Assembly (NCBI RefSeq): GCF_000344685.1
Contig: NW_006920412.1
Location: forward strand, 1,070,647-1,134,646
Length of the DNA: 64,000 nt
Origin: Gloeophyllum trabeum ATCC 11539
Taxonomy: Eukaryota; Basidiomycota; Agaricomycetes; Gloeophyllales; Gloeophyllaceae
Reading direction: 5' to 3'
Position numbers and translations under genes: made by a program. This document shows positions 1 to 13,984 of this stretch, piece by piece. Numbering within the stretch: the stretch's first letter is position 1; every line of letters begins with the position of its first letter. The notes beneath the pieces were generated by a model. The model did not search any database, had not been told where the DNA came from, and saw only the letters and a program-made list of their open reading frames with translations.

Positions 1-1546
1 AAAGTTTACGTCGGCCATCACATTTCCAAGAAGGTGCGTAACACAACGCTAGATAAGATGAAAATACGCTAACAGTGACAGTTACTTTAGGAACGTCAAG
101 CCAAGATTGACGAACAAAAGAAACAATTCACTAACATCTACGTGAAGAACATCGATCTCGAAGTCACGGACGAGGAGTTCAGGGAGCTTTTCACTAAGTT
201 TGGCCCTGTTACCTCTGCAGTTCTTCAGAAGGACGAGGAGGGCAGGAGCAGGGGCTTCGGTTTCGTCAACTACGAGAATCATGACGACGCTCAGAAGGCT
301 GTGGAGGCACTGCACGATTCCGAGCTCAAGGGCAAGAAGCTCTACGTGTCTCGCGCGCAGAAGAAGGCCGAGCGTGAAGAGGAGCTACGTAGGTCGTACG
401 AGCAGGCGAAGATGGAGAAGTTGAGCAAGTACCAGGGAGTCAACCTCTACATCAAGAACTTGGAAGACGACATTGACGACGAGCGTCTCCGCTCTGAGTT
501 TGAGCCTTTCGGCACTATCACTAGTGCCAAGGTCATGCGGGACGAGAAGGGACAGTCCAAGGGCTTTGGTTTCGTCTGCTTCTCTTCTCCGGACGAGGCC
601 ACGAAGGCCGTTGCGGAGATGAACAATAAGATCATTGGTTCCAAGCCCCTGTACGTCTCCCTCGCCCAGCGTCGCGAGATCCGCAGGCAGCAACTGGAGA
701 GCCAGATTGCTCAGCGCAACCAGATTAGGATGCAGCAGTTGGCTGCTGCTGGCCTTCCTGGTGGTTACCCCAACGGACCCATGTACTACCCTCCTGGCCC
801 TGGTTACCCTCCTCAGGGCGGTCGTGGTATGATGGGCTATGGCCAGCCGGGTATGATGCCTCCTCGTCCCCGCTACCCCAACGGCGGGCAGCCGGGTATG
901 CCTATGCCTGGACCTTACGGGCAAGTCCCTCAGGGTTACGGTATGCCCGGATACCCTCGCGCGCCTCCTCGTGGTCCTCCTGCTCCTCGTGGTCCCGGAG
1001 AGGCCGGTGCTCCCCCTGCTGGCCGCGGCGCCAACGGTGTTCCTCCTCCAGTCAACGGTGCTCCTAGGCCAGCCGGCGCTGCAGGCGCCCCTGCCGGACG
1101 GCCTGCTGCGGTCCCGGCTGGTGCACCTGCTGGCGCTGCCCGTCCCCAGGGATACAAGGGCAATGCGCAGGGCCGACCTGCTCCTGCTGGTCAACCTGCT
1201 CCAGCTGGTGCACCGCAACTTGATGGCCTGCCGACGATCTCGCCCGCTACACTGGCGAACGCACCTCCGATGGAGCAGAAGCAGATGCTCGGCGAGGTGT
1301 TGTACATGAGGATTGCTCCGTAAGTCGATTCCCGCTGTGCGTAGTCTGGACTTCATCTGATGCCTATGTTTCTATAGTGCTGCTGGGGAGCTTGCTGGCA
1401 AGATTACTGGTATGCTTCTCGAGATGGACAACAGCGAGCTTCTGCACCTCTTGGACGCCCCGGACGCGTTGAACGCCAAGGTGGCCGAGGCTATGATCGT
1501 CTTGCAGGAATACCAGTCGAAGGAGGATGAGCAGAAGGCTCAGTAA
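1..1546 (+). CDS. PAB1: Polyadenylate-binding protein (5' truncated by window)
   Basis: This is the C-terminal part of the cytoplasmic poly(A)-binding protein, which coats mRNA tails and links them to translation and deadenylation factors. The first 33 bases code for the end of RRM2 ([11 protein letters not shown]). An intron then runs to about base 90. RRM3 follows from about base 130 (RNP1 [11 protein letters not shown]) and RRM4 from about base 445 (RNP1 [11 protein letters not shown]). A Pro/Gly/Ala-rich linker spans about 740-1220. The MLLE (PABC) peptide-binding domain begins near 1225 ([26 protein letters not shown]) and is split by an intron at 1320-1377. It ends at [16 protein letters not shown] and a short tail before TAA at 1544-1546. 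RRM1 and the start codon lie upstream of the window. Identity is very secure from domain order and motifs. Confidence 0.96.
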
Positions 1547-1935
1547 ACGGGTCACGGCTGTGATGGGTATGATGCGTAGTGGTGGGCGCTCGCTTGGGTT
1601 GTGCAGCTTTGTTCTCTTCGACGCTATCTTCGGTCCGTGCTGTGTTCGTCGACGGTTCCCTGTTCTCGCATTGCATCTTGCTACTTGCTTCATATCTCCG
1701 TAGTAGTGGGGGGTCTTACCTTTGTGTACTTGCGACAGAATAGAGAGATTCAGCTGCTTTAACTGATGTGTGAATGAGTACAATCCGTTTGCTTTCGGAG
1801 AAGCAAGCAAGGGGCTCAACCGAACTTGGTGTCGCATCGCCACAGAATGTTTAATCGGATGCGGTGACGTACATGTACTACGCGTACTATGGGGCGCGCA
1901 GTTGCTGCAGGTCTGCCCCCTCTTAATCCTCGACT
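1547..1935. other. Intergenic, PAB1 3' region and promoter of next gene
   Basis: This gap of about 390 bp holds the 3' untranslated region of PAB1 and the upstream region of the small membrane-protein gene. Reverse-strand open frames here are not supported by any family motif. I see no RNA gene or repeat. Confidence 0.5.
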
Positions 1936-2734
1936 ATGGCTACCGACATTGAGATGGAAGACTTGAACAGAAAGACAGACCCAGGGCTGGATCCTCTCAA
2001 TGCCGACAAGCCTATATACGAGTCTCAGGACGCAAGGGAGAGCACCGTCTCGCTTTGGGTCTGGGTGTCCTCTGCAATGTTAGTGTACTCTTCCTCCATC
2101 TCAAATTGCTGCATCGTTGCTGAATGGATTGTATAGCCTTGGATTTGCCTCGCTACCTCTTCTGCTCTTCCCCAGGCTAATCCTATTTACGTCGGAAGCT
2201 TCTACCGAGGCCAGGACACTGCTGACGCCTCTGGAGTCCTTCCTATGCACGCACTTCGGAATTTTGCTTGCAACTATAGCCTTAACACTAGTCCTGAATG
2301 TACAGCACGTTCCTTCACTCCATTCACTGCCCTTGCTTACATGGTATCCTCGAAGATACCCTCTTATGCGCCCATTGCGCCCAGGGAAGAGATTACGAAT
2401 ATCCAAACGCATCCTCTGCTTGGTCCACTTACGGGCGCCTGTGTTCTATCAGCCTTTCTGGCGTGGAATACTAGAGATGTCGGTCCACTGGCCACGTTGG
2501 TTTTCCTAGGAACGGGGACAGTAGGGCTTTCCGGTCTCTGGGCGGTAGGTGCATACACTCTCGAATGCGTACTTATTTATAGTTTTGCTTGCATAGATTG
2601 TATTTGCTGGGACTGCAAGGATATCGAGAAAGACCGGTGCCGACAAGCACACTTCGACGTTCATCTTCGGGAATAGGTCCGCTGCTTCAAAGCAGAAGAA
2701 ACAGTGGAAGAAGGAACAGAAAGCGCGGCAATGA
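1936..2734 (+). CDS. Small multi-pass membrane protein of unknown function
   Basis: Four exons join in frame: 1936 to the GTTAGT donor near 2078, then about 2137-2299, 2356-2545 and 2597-2734. The start is the first Met of a hydrophilic N-terminus ([13 protein letters not shown]). A first hydrophobic segment crosses the first splice junction ([17 protein letters not shown]). A second is [17 protein letters not shown]. After a short loop ([12 protein letters not shown]) come two more segments around [15 protein letters not shown] and [18 protein letters not shown]. The C-terminus is basic and Gln-rich ([14 protein letters not shown]) and would be cytosolic. I do not recognise the family, and no catalytic motif is visible. 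The gene converges on SRP54. The exon chain is well supported because every junction has GT/AG ends and keeps a membrane-protein frame. Confidence 0.7.
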
Positions 2735-2921
2735 CCTCTTCGGTGAATCACAATTGTAGCATAGCATCTTGTAGCGTAGAATCTGTACGTATCATATCTT
2801 GGTTCACAGGCCCGTTTTGGTCTGCCGCAATATCACGCATGTCGTATACATATTGTTGGGAGTCCGCGAAAAACAAGCCAATGAAACTACGCTACATGAA
2901 TATTATAGTAGATACAGTATA

Positions 2922-5079
<2,158 letters not shown>

Positions 5080-5171
5080 AACGGTGGAAGCTGGGATAGA
5101 GAGCGTGGGAACATCACCTCCGCGTTCTTGTCTCTCGATCAGATCCCTGCAATTGTGGCGCGGCGAGCACT
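5080..5171. promoter_or_regulatory. Compact bidirectional promoter SRP54/SPT8
   Basis: Only 92 bp separate the two start codons, so the 5' leaders and promoter elements of both genes must share this stretch or reach into each other. I see no clear TATA box. The assignment is inferred from geometry alone. Confidence 0.5.
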
Positions 5172-7587
5172 ATGGCCAACAGCGACCTCGAAGACGATGA
5201 CTTCGACTTCGACGTGCACGCGGAGGTGGACGCGGACGCGGACGGCGACGAAGACATTGACGAAGATATTTTAGACGCGGTGGAGGCCGAGATTGGCGCA
5301 GATGATGCTACGGAGGGCGACGAGGTGCGTTGTGGATCGCAGTGCTAGCCTGAGTACGGCATCCCTAGGTCCGCCCTAACTCTACCTGACATTGCTGCCT
5401 CAAGGACGGCTACTTTGATGATTCTGACGAGGGGGAAGAAGACGAGGACGAAGAAGAGTTACCCGAGGGTCTGGCAGTGCAGACGCCAGTCCTCGATCCA
5501 AAGCCTCCAGCGTACGTTGGGGAGACACCCTTGCCCCCGCAGGAGATCGTCCATAACACCCTAGCTGGTAAGTTATCAGCTAAGCTCTGTACTCTTCTCT
5601 TCTGTAATTATTTCCGGTAAGTTCCCCCAACGACTGCACCTTCCCCTCCCCGCGAACGTACGCCAGGCCCGCTGTCGCCGGCACAACAACGACGCGCTCA
5701 AATCCTCGCCACCTTCAACCCTTCTTCGCCACGATCCTACACAGTAGAAGCAATGTGTGCGATCCCCCAGCCCCACCCGACACACTCCCTAGCCGCATCA
5801 CTTTGTATGACCCATCTCCTAACAGGCTGCGACGACGGATATGTCCGCGACTACGACATATTCGCCGCAGTAAATGGGAAGAACTTTCTAACAGCCCCTC
5901 AGCGGCACCATTGCGGTGTAATTGAGGGCACTATGAAAGCTGGCCAGTTACGATTCTGGTGGGAGAACCCCGCGGACCCGGAAAGGTTAGGTAACATTCC
6001 GGCGGAGGAGATCCCTCTATCTCCCGTATACAGCCTGGCCATGCACTCGGACGCTTTATGGGCCCTAGCTGGGTCAGATGTAAGTGCTACTCCGTGTCTG
6101 CGCCTTACATTACAAAATTGTTTATGCTCGGTTCCCGACAGCAAGGCCATATTAATTTGTTCACCGTACGCCATGATCCAGGGCGGTTGTGTCACGTTAT
6201 GCGCGGCCATCGCGGCCATGTGTCTGCGCTATCTATACAGCACGATGAGAAGGGTTTTCTCAGTGCCGGGTGGGATGGGGATGCTATTGTAAGTTTCTTT
6301 GGAAGATGCATATCATTATATGCTTTAACTTGATTAGCACTGGGATTTGAATACGGGCCAGATCACTAAGAAATTCACGGCCCATGGTGCGCAGCTGGCA
6401 AGCATTGCGTTCCGTCCCATTTGTGCACGCCCATGGATCCCGCCTTCGACCAATCCCAAGTCCGAGGAACTCGACGGACTATGGGTGACGCCGAAGAAAG
6501 AAGAGGACTCCGTCGACTTCCAGCAGGGGAATCCTCAAGTGAATGGTGCGCCAGGTGGAGCTCTTGCCGCACCACCTCAACCCAGCGGCTCTAGACCACC
6601 TCCCGACGACAGTGATACAAAGTCGGACGCATCATTCGATCCGTTATTCGATGATGAACCTGACGGTGATGGCCAGGACGGCGACAATGCCTCCGTGTTT
6701 CGTACTGCCGCGGGAGTTCCAACCGGAAATCAGGCATTTGGCGCGACGTCCATCGGACAGTCTAGGTTGACTTCGCAACCGGCGTACTCGCGGACAGCTG
6801 GTGCGCCTGCCCCCAGGAATGCGCCCCCGCTTCTGGATTCGCGTGAATACGCGGCGTTTTCGCCCGACACGTTCTTAACGGCGTCTGTTGACGGGCAGGT
6901 CATCTTATGGGATGCTAGGGCATCACCAGGCCGCGGCGTTGGACGGTTGTGGATGAACGAGAAGACGCCTCCATGGTGTCAATCGGTACGGTGTCTTGAT
7001 AACTCTTGGCTTAACCTCTTATCTTATCAAAAGTTTCTCGAAGGCTTGCTGGTCGGCCAATGGCGAGCAGATCTACGCTGGGCGCCGGAACGGGACGGTG
7101 GATATCTGGGACGTCCGTCAAATGGGCACCTCTGGGCCCGAAAACACTCCCCGCCTGATGAAGACATTGCGCAACCCGGCTTCATCTGGCGTGGTGTCCT
7201 GCGTCGTAGCATTTCCGGACGGCCGTCACCTGGCATGGTAAGCGTCTCATTTAGAATACCAAAGTCTAGCTTTTCATAGCTCTACTTCAGCGCGTCCCAA
7301 GATAACATCAGACTTTGGAACGTGGCTGAGGCTGGCGAACCCGATGCTTCGGGTCGAGTCAGAAGCGGAGCCCAGTTCAAGATCATTCCGGGCCACCACG
7401 GTGGCTACATCTCCCAGATGCGTGAGTAGCAAAGGTAGACTATGTCTCCTGATTAGTGTGCTGATCTGCGCACCTTGTAGTGGTAGATCCCGCGGCCCGC
7501 TTCCTGGTCTCCGCCAGCAGTAACCGCGGATGGCACGGCGATTCGACGCGCACGGTCTTCGTGCACGAGATTAAACACATTCAATAG
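5172..7587 (+). CDS. SPT8: SAGA complex WD-repeat subunit Spt8
   Basis: Spt8 is the TBP-binding WD40 subunit of the SAGA co-activator complex. The first exon codes for a strongly acidic N-terminus (MANSDLEDDDFDFDV), usual for the family, followed by a further acidic exon (DSDEGEEDEDEEELPEG). Beta-propeller blades are read from about 5790 onward (HLLTGCDDGYVRDYDIF, HVSALSIQHDEKGFLSAGWD, DTFLTASVDGQVILWDARA, GEQIYAGRRNGTVDIWDVR, DNIRLWNV). Between blades lies a long acidic/Pro insert (about 6450-6800), also seen in other Spt8 proteins. The C-terminal motif SNRGWHGDSTRTVFVHEIK is diagnostic. About seven introns are present, for example just after 6285 and after 6988. TAG is at 7585-7587. The exact joining of exons at 5560-5790 is uncertain. 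Confidence 0.9.
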
Positions 7588-7935
7588 GCCATTGCCGGAA
7601 TGACGGAGTTCACCCCACCGTCTCTGAATCGACCGTGTACAATACGCATTCTATGTAGGTATAGGTATTATTACATCCTTGTTGTATTGGGTAGATGTAT
7701 ATGTAAAGAGTTTAAGTATATATCTCGGGAGTGCCTCGCCCCCACAGACGAATGAGGAGCTAGTTCCACTGAGTTTGCGTGTGAGGTAAGCAGAGATGCT
7801 ACAGCGCCCGGGCGATATGAAATTGGAGTTGCATCCTCCATTCGATCGTCTCCCGCCTTTAAACTCTTATGGCATACCATGCTGCCCACAATTCGGAGCC
7901 GTTTGGGCTAGTTATGGGCACCTCCACAGCTATCC
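7588..7935. other. Intergenic region
   Basis: This gap of about 350 bp lies between SPT8 and the methyltransferase. It contains AT-rich stretches near 7660-7720 that suit a 3' end. I see no gene or repeat. Confidence 0.4.
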
Positions 7936-9272
7936 ATGTCTGCCCAACAATCCCCCATGTCTGACGAAGATACCTTTGTGGGCGAGGACGCCTCTCGATA
8001 TTTCACGCAGCTGCACGGTCGTCGGCGCAACGTCCTTAATGAGCGATATATGCTCCCCGCGGACGAAGATGAGATTCGCGTAAGTTGCATTGTAGTAATT
8101 TCTTTGGGGTATAGGTTGACAGTCTCTCAGCGGTACAGTTACCACCACCGCATCCTGCAGTTTGTCTGCGCAGGCCGTAATTATGTTGGCCCGGTCAAGG
8201 AGGTTCTGACCTACCCCGGCGTCAAGCACAAGAGGAGGGTCCTCGATGTCGGCACTGGGGGAGGATTGTGGTAGGCCAGACGTGCCCCTCAGATGTTACT
8301 TGCTCTTACTTAGCTCAGGGCTATCGAGATGGCGGACGAGTTCCCTCGGGTGGATGTTACTGGAGTTGATCTCGCACCCATACAGCCGAGGTAAAATATA
8401 GCAACTTGATTTCATGTACCTTAGCTTACATTTGGTGTGGACACATAGGGAGGTGCCGCCAAATTGCTCGTAAGTGGCCGATGTTACCGTGTATACAAAG
8501 CATTAACGTCTATCGCTCAGGTTCGAGCTGTGTGATCTCGACGGGCCTGAGCTCCCGTATTCGAACCATGCCTATGACATAATCCACGCAAGGTCAATGC
8601 ATACGGGGGTAAGCATCGCTCCCTATACTTGTATCTCAGTCATTCAATTCCCGCAGATTGGCAATTACCAACAGTTCGTCAATGAACTGACAAGGATGCT
8701 GCGTCCAGGCGGCATCCTCATCCTGATAGAACCCGACTCGCAACCCGTCGTGGACGGTCAGCTCGTCGGGATTCCCCCTCACGATGCTCTCGGCGCAATA
8801 ACGTCGTCAGGCAAACGCCCTCAAACGTCGTATGCTTCCGGCGCTCCGGGGTGGTTCGCCCTTTGGGAAGCATATCGGAACTGCCTCACACGGAAGGGCG
8901 TCGATGTAAACGTCCCATCGCACCTCGGGGCCATCATCCGGCAGACGGGTGCCTACGAGAAGATCCGTGTGCAAGAAGCCAGCATCCCCATCGGCTTCTG
9001 GCCCAAAGGTCAGTCGCTTAAATAGCCCGAGTCACCCGCCGTTTATTGTCTGACCGCCATGTTGATTTCAAGACGAGACGTTGCTCACTATCGGGCAGCT
9101 AGCCTGGATGGAGTACGACCATCTCCTGCCGGCTATGCGGCCGATGCTGCTGGAGGCCGGGATACCCGAGTGGAAAGTGAAGGTGCTCATTGAAGATGCT
9201 CACCGCGACATGTACGAGCCCGTTATGCCACCGTCCGTCCGCCTGCACGTCGTGCATGCCATTAAAAAGTAA
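7936..9272 (+). CDS. Class I SAM-dependent methyltransferase
   Basis: The protein starts MSAQQSPMSDEDTF and has the Rossmann-fold SAM-binding motif I, VLDVGTGGGLW then AIEMADEFP, split by an intron near 8272-8318. The acidic strand-2 residue is in VTGVDLAPIQPR. The motif after strand 4 is AYDIIHARSMHTG, and strand 5 reads LTRMLRPGGILILIEPD. Seven or so short exons join in frame. The last exon (9075-9272) gives a helical C-terminus ending HVVHAIKK. Length is about 340 residues, usual for the Methyltransf_25/LaeA-like proteins found in many Agaricomycetes. The substrate cannot be read from sequence, and no biosynthetic genes lie beside it, so a role in secondary metabolism is only one possibility. 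Family assignment is sound; specificity is unknown. Confidence 0.85.
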
Positions 9273-9598
9273 GGTGGTTTTCTTGCTTATCTTGGAGTCT
9301 AGGCTTCGTTTTGCATCAATCTTGCATTGTTTTCTTGCATCCCACTTCCTCAAGGACTCGCCATAGACATTGTAGCATACTCTTATGTATTATCTCTTGC
9401 CTTAGGATACCTATACATGAGGATCGTTGACAGGCTGTGATTGATCGCGGTCAGCCGGAATCACGCTTTCTCATCGTAGAGCCTAGAGTCTGATGTACAC
9501 AGTGATGAGTATGGATTGTTATGAGTAGTGAGGGGTGCTGATTACTATTCTAACTTGTAGCCTGTAAGTCTATAACCGAGAAGTCCTATGCTACTACC
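9273..9598. other. Convergent intergenic region
   Basis: About 325 bp lie between the stop codons of the convergent methyltransferase and NAA25 genes. The stretch should hold both polyadenylation regions. Nothing else is visible. Confidence 0.4.
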
Positions 9599-12500
9599 TT
9601 ATGCATGAACTGAGGTTACTTTGAGGATACCTTTCGCAACACCCTCTAACACCTTTTTGCGAGAGTCGGTGACTCTTTTTGCGACGTCGAGGACGAAGTC
9701 ATGATCAATCTGTCGCCATATATGGTTCGTCTTATAGCAACGGGAGATATGAAGTGACTCACCTGGCCGGTCGCCTGGACAGGCTTACAAAGTTCTACGA
9801 AGGCCTTACGTCGCTCTTGGGTACCCTCCTTTTCGCTGATCTTCGTTAACTCTGCGGACATTTCCTTCAAGACGTCCGCGGCCTTCGTTCGAATCGTTTT
9901 GCAGCTCGCAACCAACTGTAGCAATACCCATCAATCCCTGTCCCTGGAGAAACCACAGGGACTCACGGCGCCAAGCTTATGGATTTTCACGATGGACGCT
10001 GGTTTGAAACGAAGAGTCTCGATCGTGAACAGGATCAAAGCCTGCGTAGCGGTCAATACCACATACTGCCAAGAGGTCGAAACAGCGCACTTCCTGAGTC
10101 AAAGCAGCCACATGAAGAAGCTCAGGTGGCAGAGCACCGCCTTCAACTAGCTGTTTGAAACGGGCTAGCATGTCTGCGGACAATAATATTTTTGAGCGCA
10201 AAAAGTAGCGCAAAAACGAAGGGTCCCGACCATCGAAGAAACCAGCGATTGATGCCGGCGCATCCTTCACTGGTGGTGCCTCCTCGTCTTTCTTAGCGTG
10301 CCCATTGGTGGGAAGATCAGCGGAGATGTCGATGCCCTGTAATGGACGCCCCGTCTTGGCTTCAGTCTGCTTCGACGCTTCGGCTAGAACAGCTGAGGGT
10401 GGGGGCCGTATGTGATCATGGTGAGGTTCCAACCATTCACCCAAAACTGTGGCAAAGTCATAAAATGCGAGTTCACTGGGAGTTAACTGTCAAATGTAAG
10501 CGTTGACAACTGGCATCGCTATAGCTTTGTTTACCTGGTCCAACTCTTCCTGTTTGCGGTGAGCCAGCCGTTCCTTCAGTGGTCGTTGGATTTCAGGTTC
10601 ATGACTTTGCTTGGGTCTGTCCCCGATTAACAGTTTGGCTTCTACTGTCTCGTCTACATCACTAGCGTGTTGCAGCGCCCTGATGTAGATCTTCAAGAAA
10701 GCAAACAGCCATCCTGACTAAGAGGAGACCATTAGATAGCGCAGCCAGAAAACCTACACCATGCAAATACGCACTCCTGGCAAATTCTTAAATAACAACG
10801 TTTGCTCAAATGTTGATTTCTGACCGCGAGGTTGATAGTTACTGAAAACTTTGATGTCTCGGTTGTCGTAATGATCTGATCCATGTCGAGGCCAGTCAGG
10901 GTTGAAGTGTAATTATTTAGAAAGAATGTAGTCACTTACATCGGTCGAAATTGAACTTCAGCTCGATGAGTTCCATGTCAATCAACTCCGAGTTCACCGG
11001 CTCATGTGTTATCCTCATCCGGACATGCTCAAGCTTTACAAGGTCCCTTTGGAGTGAATTATCGAGTCTCTCTTCCAAAGCAATCAGATCCGGAATCTGA
11101 AGCAAGACGATCGGTGTGAGAAGAAGGTCCGTAGAGGAGCTACAAAACGCACCTGTGAGTATTTCTCCTGAGTAAATGCCCTGACAATGAAATCCGAAGT
11201 CTGCTGCGGATGAGTATCGACCTTCCCAATCCTCAACGTCAAACGATTCCTGACCTCATGGGAGTTGCTCATGTAGATGTGGCTGGATTCGAGGCACTCA
11301 GAAGGGTACGTCAAGTCGCCCGTGGCAGCCAGAGAGAAAGTTGAGGCTCTTGCTAGGACCAAGTGCGAAAGGGTGTCATTCTGAACCTGCTTCACGTGTA
11401 ACAGCCGGTAGTGTTCCAGTGCTAGACTGGGTGCGCCTGGGGATTTACTTCAATGGAGAAGGTCAAGCGTCGACGGATATGCTGACTAACCGAGTAATCT
11501 GTATATTTGGATAAGCAGCAACCGCATATGGTACGATTGCTTACTTCTGCCGAGACCGTATTCGAGGACCACAGCCGCATTATACAGCTGTGCCTCACCG
11601 CCGCCAGCTGTCCAAGAGGAGATGAATGCATGCGCCGCAAGGAGAGCAAGATCATCAGCAGGCTGCAGCTCCGTCTCAGGTAAACTCTTCCCAAGCGGCA
11701 AACCCGTCAGGTACGCCTTGGTATACTCCGATGCGCGCTCCGATTCCAACTCTGCAGTTATCTGAGCCTCAGGGATAGTGTACCGCCGTGTCTTATACCA
11801 GTTTATTGTACGACGCAGATTCGGCTCGGTGTCCTGATAGATATCAGTCAGAAAACGCACTTTCCGTCCACATATAACGAGTAAACTCACATATGAAGGT
11901 TGGACAGAGTCCAGAAAGGTGGTCCATTTGGAAAGAGTGTCACTGTCCAAGTCCAGATATGGCTGAATATCCTCGAAGAAGCACATCTTCTCTCCAAACT
12001 GATGCCAATATTTTTGCATGAGAGAAAGGAGCTCCGAAGAATCTAGGGTAAACCGGTCAGGAAGTGATGCATCGAGATACAGGTTATCCACCTTGACAGA
12101 AATCGTGATGTCTTGATCGTTTCTCTAGCTCGATAAGCGCTAGTAGACCTGAGCGATCCTTAACGCCGTCCTCCTCGGCAACGCGGTTGAATAGTTCTCT
12201 GGCCTGTGTAATGCGCTCGAGGCACTCAGCCCGGGAATCCTCGTCGACAGGCGACGACGAAGTGACGGAGGAAAAGGTCGCGTCGAGGACGGACAGGAAT
12301 TCCAGCCAATTCCGATCCCTTGACAGCAGCCAGTCGTAGGGGTAATCCCATCAGCTCACGAGACCCGCCTCAGCTCAACAGACTCACTTCTTCTCCGTGA
12401 TTCGGTGCTCCGCGAGCTCTCGCTCCTGCGTCCACCGGCCGGAGAGGCGCCATAGTTCTCGACGGAGCTCATCGACAACTAGACTCGCATTATACATGTT

Positions 12501-13421
12501 CCTGCCAGTCTCGTGATCTAGCACCTTTTGTGCATCGTCAAACATTCCCAGTTCACGCAGCACAGTGAGATGCAGGTATAGTCGATCAGGCATGACATAA
12601 GCTGGCGTTGGGGATGTCATGAGTTTGCTGTGTGCAAGCTTATGGAGGAGGCCTTTCATGTTCTCGGGAGTCGCTGGATCATTGGCCTGTATGTTGTAGC
12701 GTGAGAGGTTCGAAAGCATTTCTACATGTCGAGAGGACTCACCTGGAGCATGACAGCAATAACGTACCAGTAGATATACCTGTCCTCTTGGAACTGCTTA
12801 TGCATTTTGGTGGCAACCTGCACCCATGTCGGCATCAGGTCACGATCAGATTTGAAACGACTGTCCCTCACCAGCTGTGCGGCTTTCCAGTTCCCAATCC
12901 TGGCGTTTGCGAAGAAGGTCTGTGCTCCATATTCCTCGTTGAAAGGTTGCGCCTTAAAGGCTTCCTCGAACATCTTGACAACGTCCGTGTCTGGCTGAGC
13001 GTCAGGACTCGAATACACGCATAGGTATTCATCCAAATGAACTGACGACGACCAAGACCGCGGAGGACATGCGACATGGCGGACAGCGTCGCGTCATCCA
13101 TGGGTCGGTGTGCAAGTACTTCATCGCATAGCATCAATGATTCCTCGACCTTTTGCGATCGGACTAGAGCCAATGCCTTGAGGGCCTATCCGACTGACGC
13201 GTCAGGGACCACGTCTTAGCATAGCAGGTTTCATACCTTCAACAGGTCATTATTCGGCTGCTTCTTCAAGAGCTTGTTGCAAGAAACTATGGCCGACTTG
13301 TTGGAGCCCGTGTCGAGTGCATCTGAATAAACCAAGTGAGCCAGACGCGTCCCATCCTGCAACGCAGCATAACCTCCGAACCGTAAATTGGGCGGATCTG
13401 GCGTTCCAAGGCAGCAGACAT
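9599..13421 (-). CDS. NAA25: NatB auxiliary subunit Naa25/Mdm20
   Basis: Naa25 (yeast Mdm20) is the TPR-rich scaffold that anchors the NatB catalytic subunit to ribosomes for N-terminal acetylation of Met-Asp/Glu/Asn proteins. The N-terminus (MSAALERQIRPIYD, then SNKSAIVSCNKLLKKQPNNDLLKALKA across introns) is the usual opening TPR. Further helical repeats follow (MMCDEVLAHRP-like at about 13120, MFEEAFKAQPFNEEYGAQTF, DDAQKVLDHETGRNMYNASL). The middle part contains LEFLSVLDATF and DIQPYLDLDSDTLSKW. Later parts read RMRITHEPVNSELIDMELI and LTPSELAFYDFATVLGEWL. The C-terminus is KKVLEGVAKGILKVTSVHA with TAA at 9599-9601. About eleven introns occur, including a 49-nt one near 10040-10088 that joins LTQE to ALILFTIETLRF. 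The gene is divergent from NCE101. Confidence 0.88.
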
Positions 13422-13643
13422 CGGACAACAAAGTCGGTCACAAAAGAGGATCTTCAAAAACACGACAGCCCAGCAGGAAGAGTTCACGGAGTACCGACAG
13501 CAGTCCGGGGTATACACGTCGCGTACAAATTTGAGGCGTCCTTCCGTGACGCGCCGAATAGTGCTTCCGACCAGACGCACCGGCAGGGTACCCCATCCAC
13601 CGTCACCGAAGTTAACCGTAGGAGCGGTAGTGTATCCTCTGCA

Positions 13644-13889
13644 ATGCCGCCCGTCTTACTTTCTCGGTCAGCTGCTCATTCCCTATCTATCGGCACATAC
13701 GACTGAAGAGATATCAGAGCGTTGGATCCCTTGCTCGGCGTGTTTACAGGGCTAACTGCCTACTACCTCTACGAGACGCATCCACGTACTGCCCCGCCGC
13801 CTGGCGAACGGCTGCAAGAGCTGGCGAAGTGGAAGTGGTCTAGATGGCAGCAAGAGAGAGAGGAAAGGCTACGCGCTAACGAACCATGA
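13644..13889 (+). CDS. NCE101: NCE101-like non-classical export protein
   Basis: Two exons (13644-13666 and 13718-13889) joined at a GTCAGC/TCAG intron give a 64-residue protein. It begins MPPVLLSRALDPLLGVFTG and continues LTAYYLYETHPRTAPP. One membrane segment (LLGVFTGLTAYYLY) is followed by a short charged tail (RWQQEREERLRANEP). This is the arrangement of the fungal Nce101 family, first described in yeast as affecting export of proteins without signal peptides. The biochemical role remains poorly defined. The gene shares a 222-bp divergent promoter with NAA25. It is easily missed because neither exon is long. Confidence rests on the conserved RxLDPxLGVFxG and AYYLYExHPRTAP patterns. Confidence 0.82.
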
Positions 13890-13984
13890 AGCCCGCATCA
13901 TCCATCCTTGAGGTGCATGGATGAGTGTTCCGTATATCCAGCCAACATGCCCCACTGCATTAGTGTCATAAAAGCCATATTATA

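Noticed and set aside
385..1356. Reverse open frame of 323 codons across PAB1
   Set aside because: It lies antisense to the RRM and Pro-rich coding sequence. Its Arg/Ser/Thr-rich content is what the reverse of GC-rich codons gives.
10040..10088. Apparent 25-nt intron in NAA25
   Set aside because: A short GTATGT...GCAG interval could close the frame, but a normal 49-nt intron (GTGCGC...CGCAG) joins LTQE to ALILFTIETLRF in phase 0 and gives a better protein.
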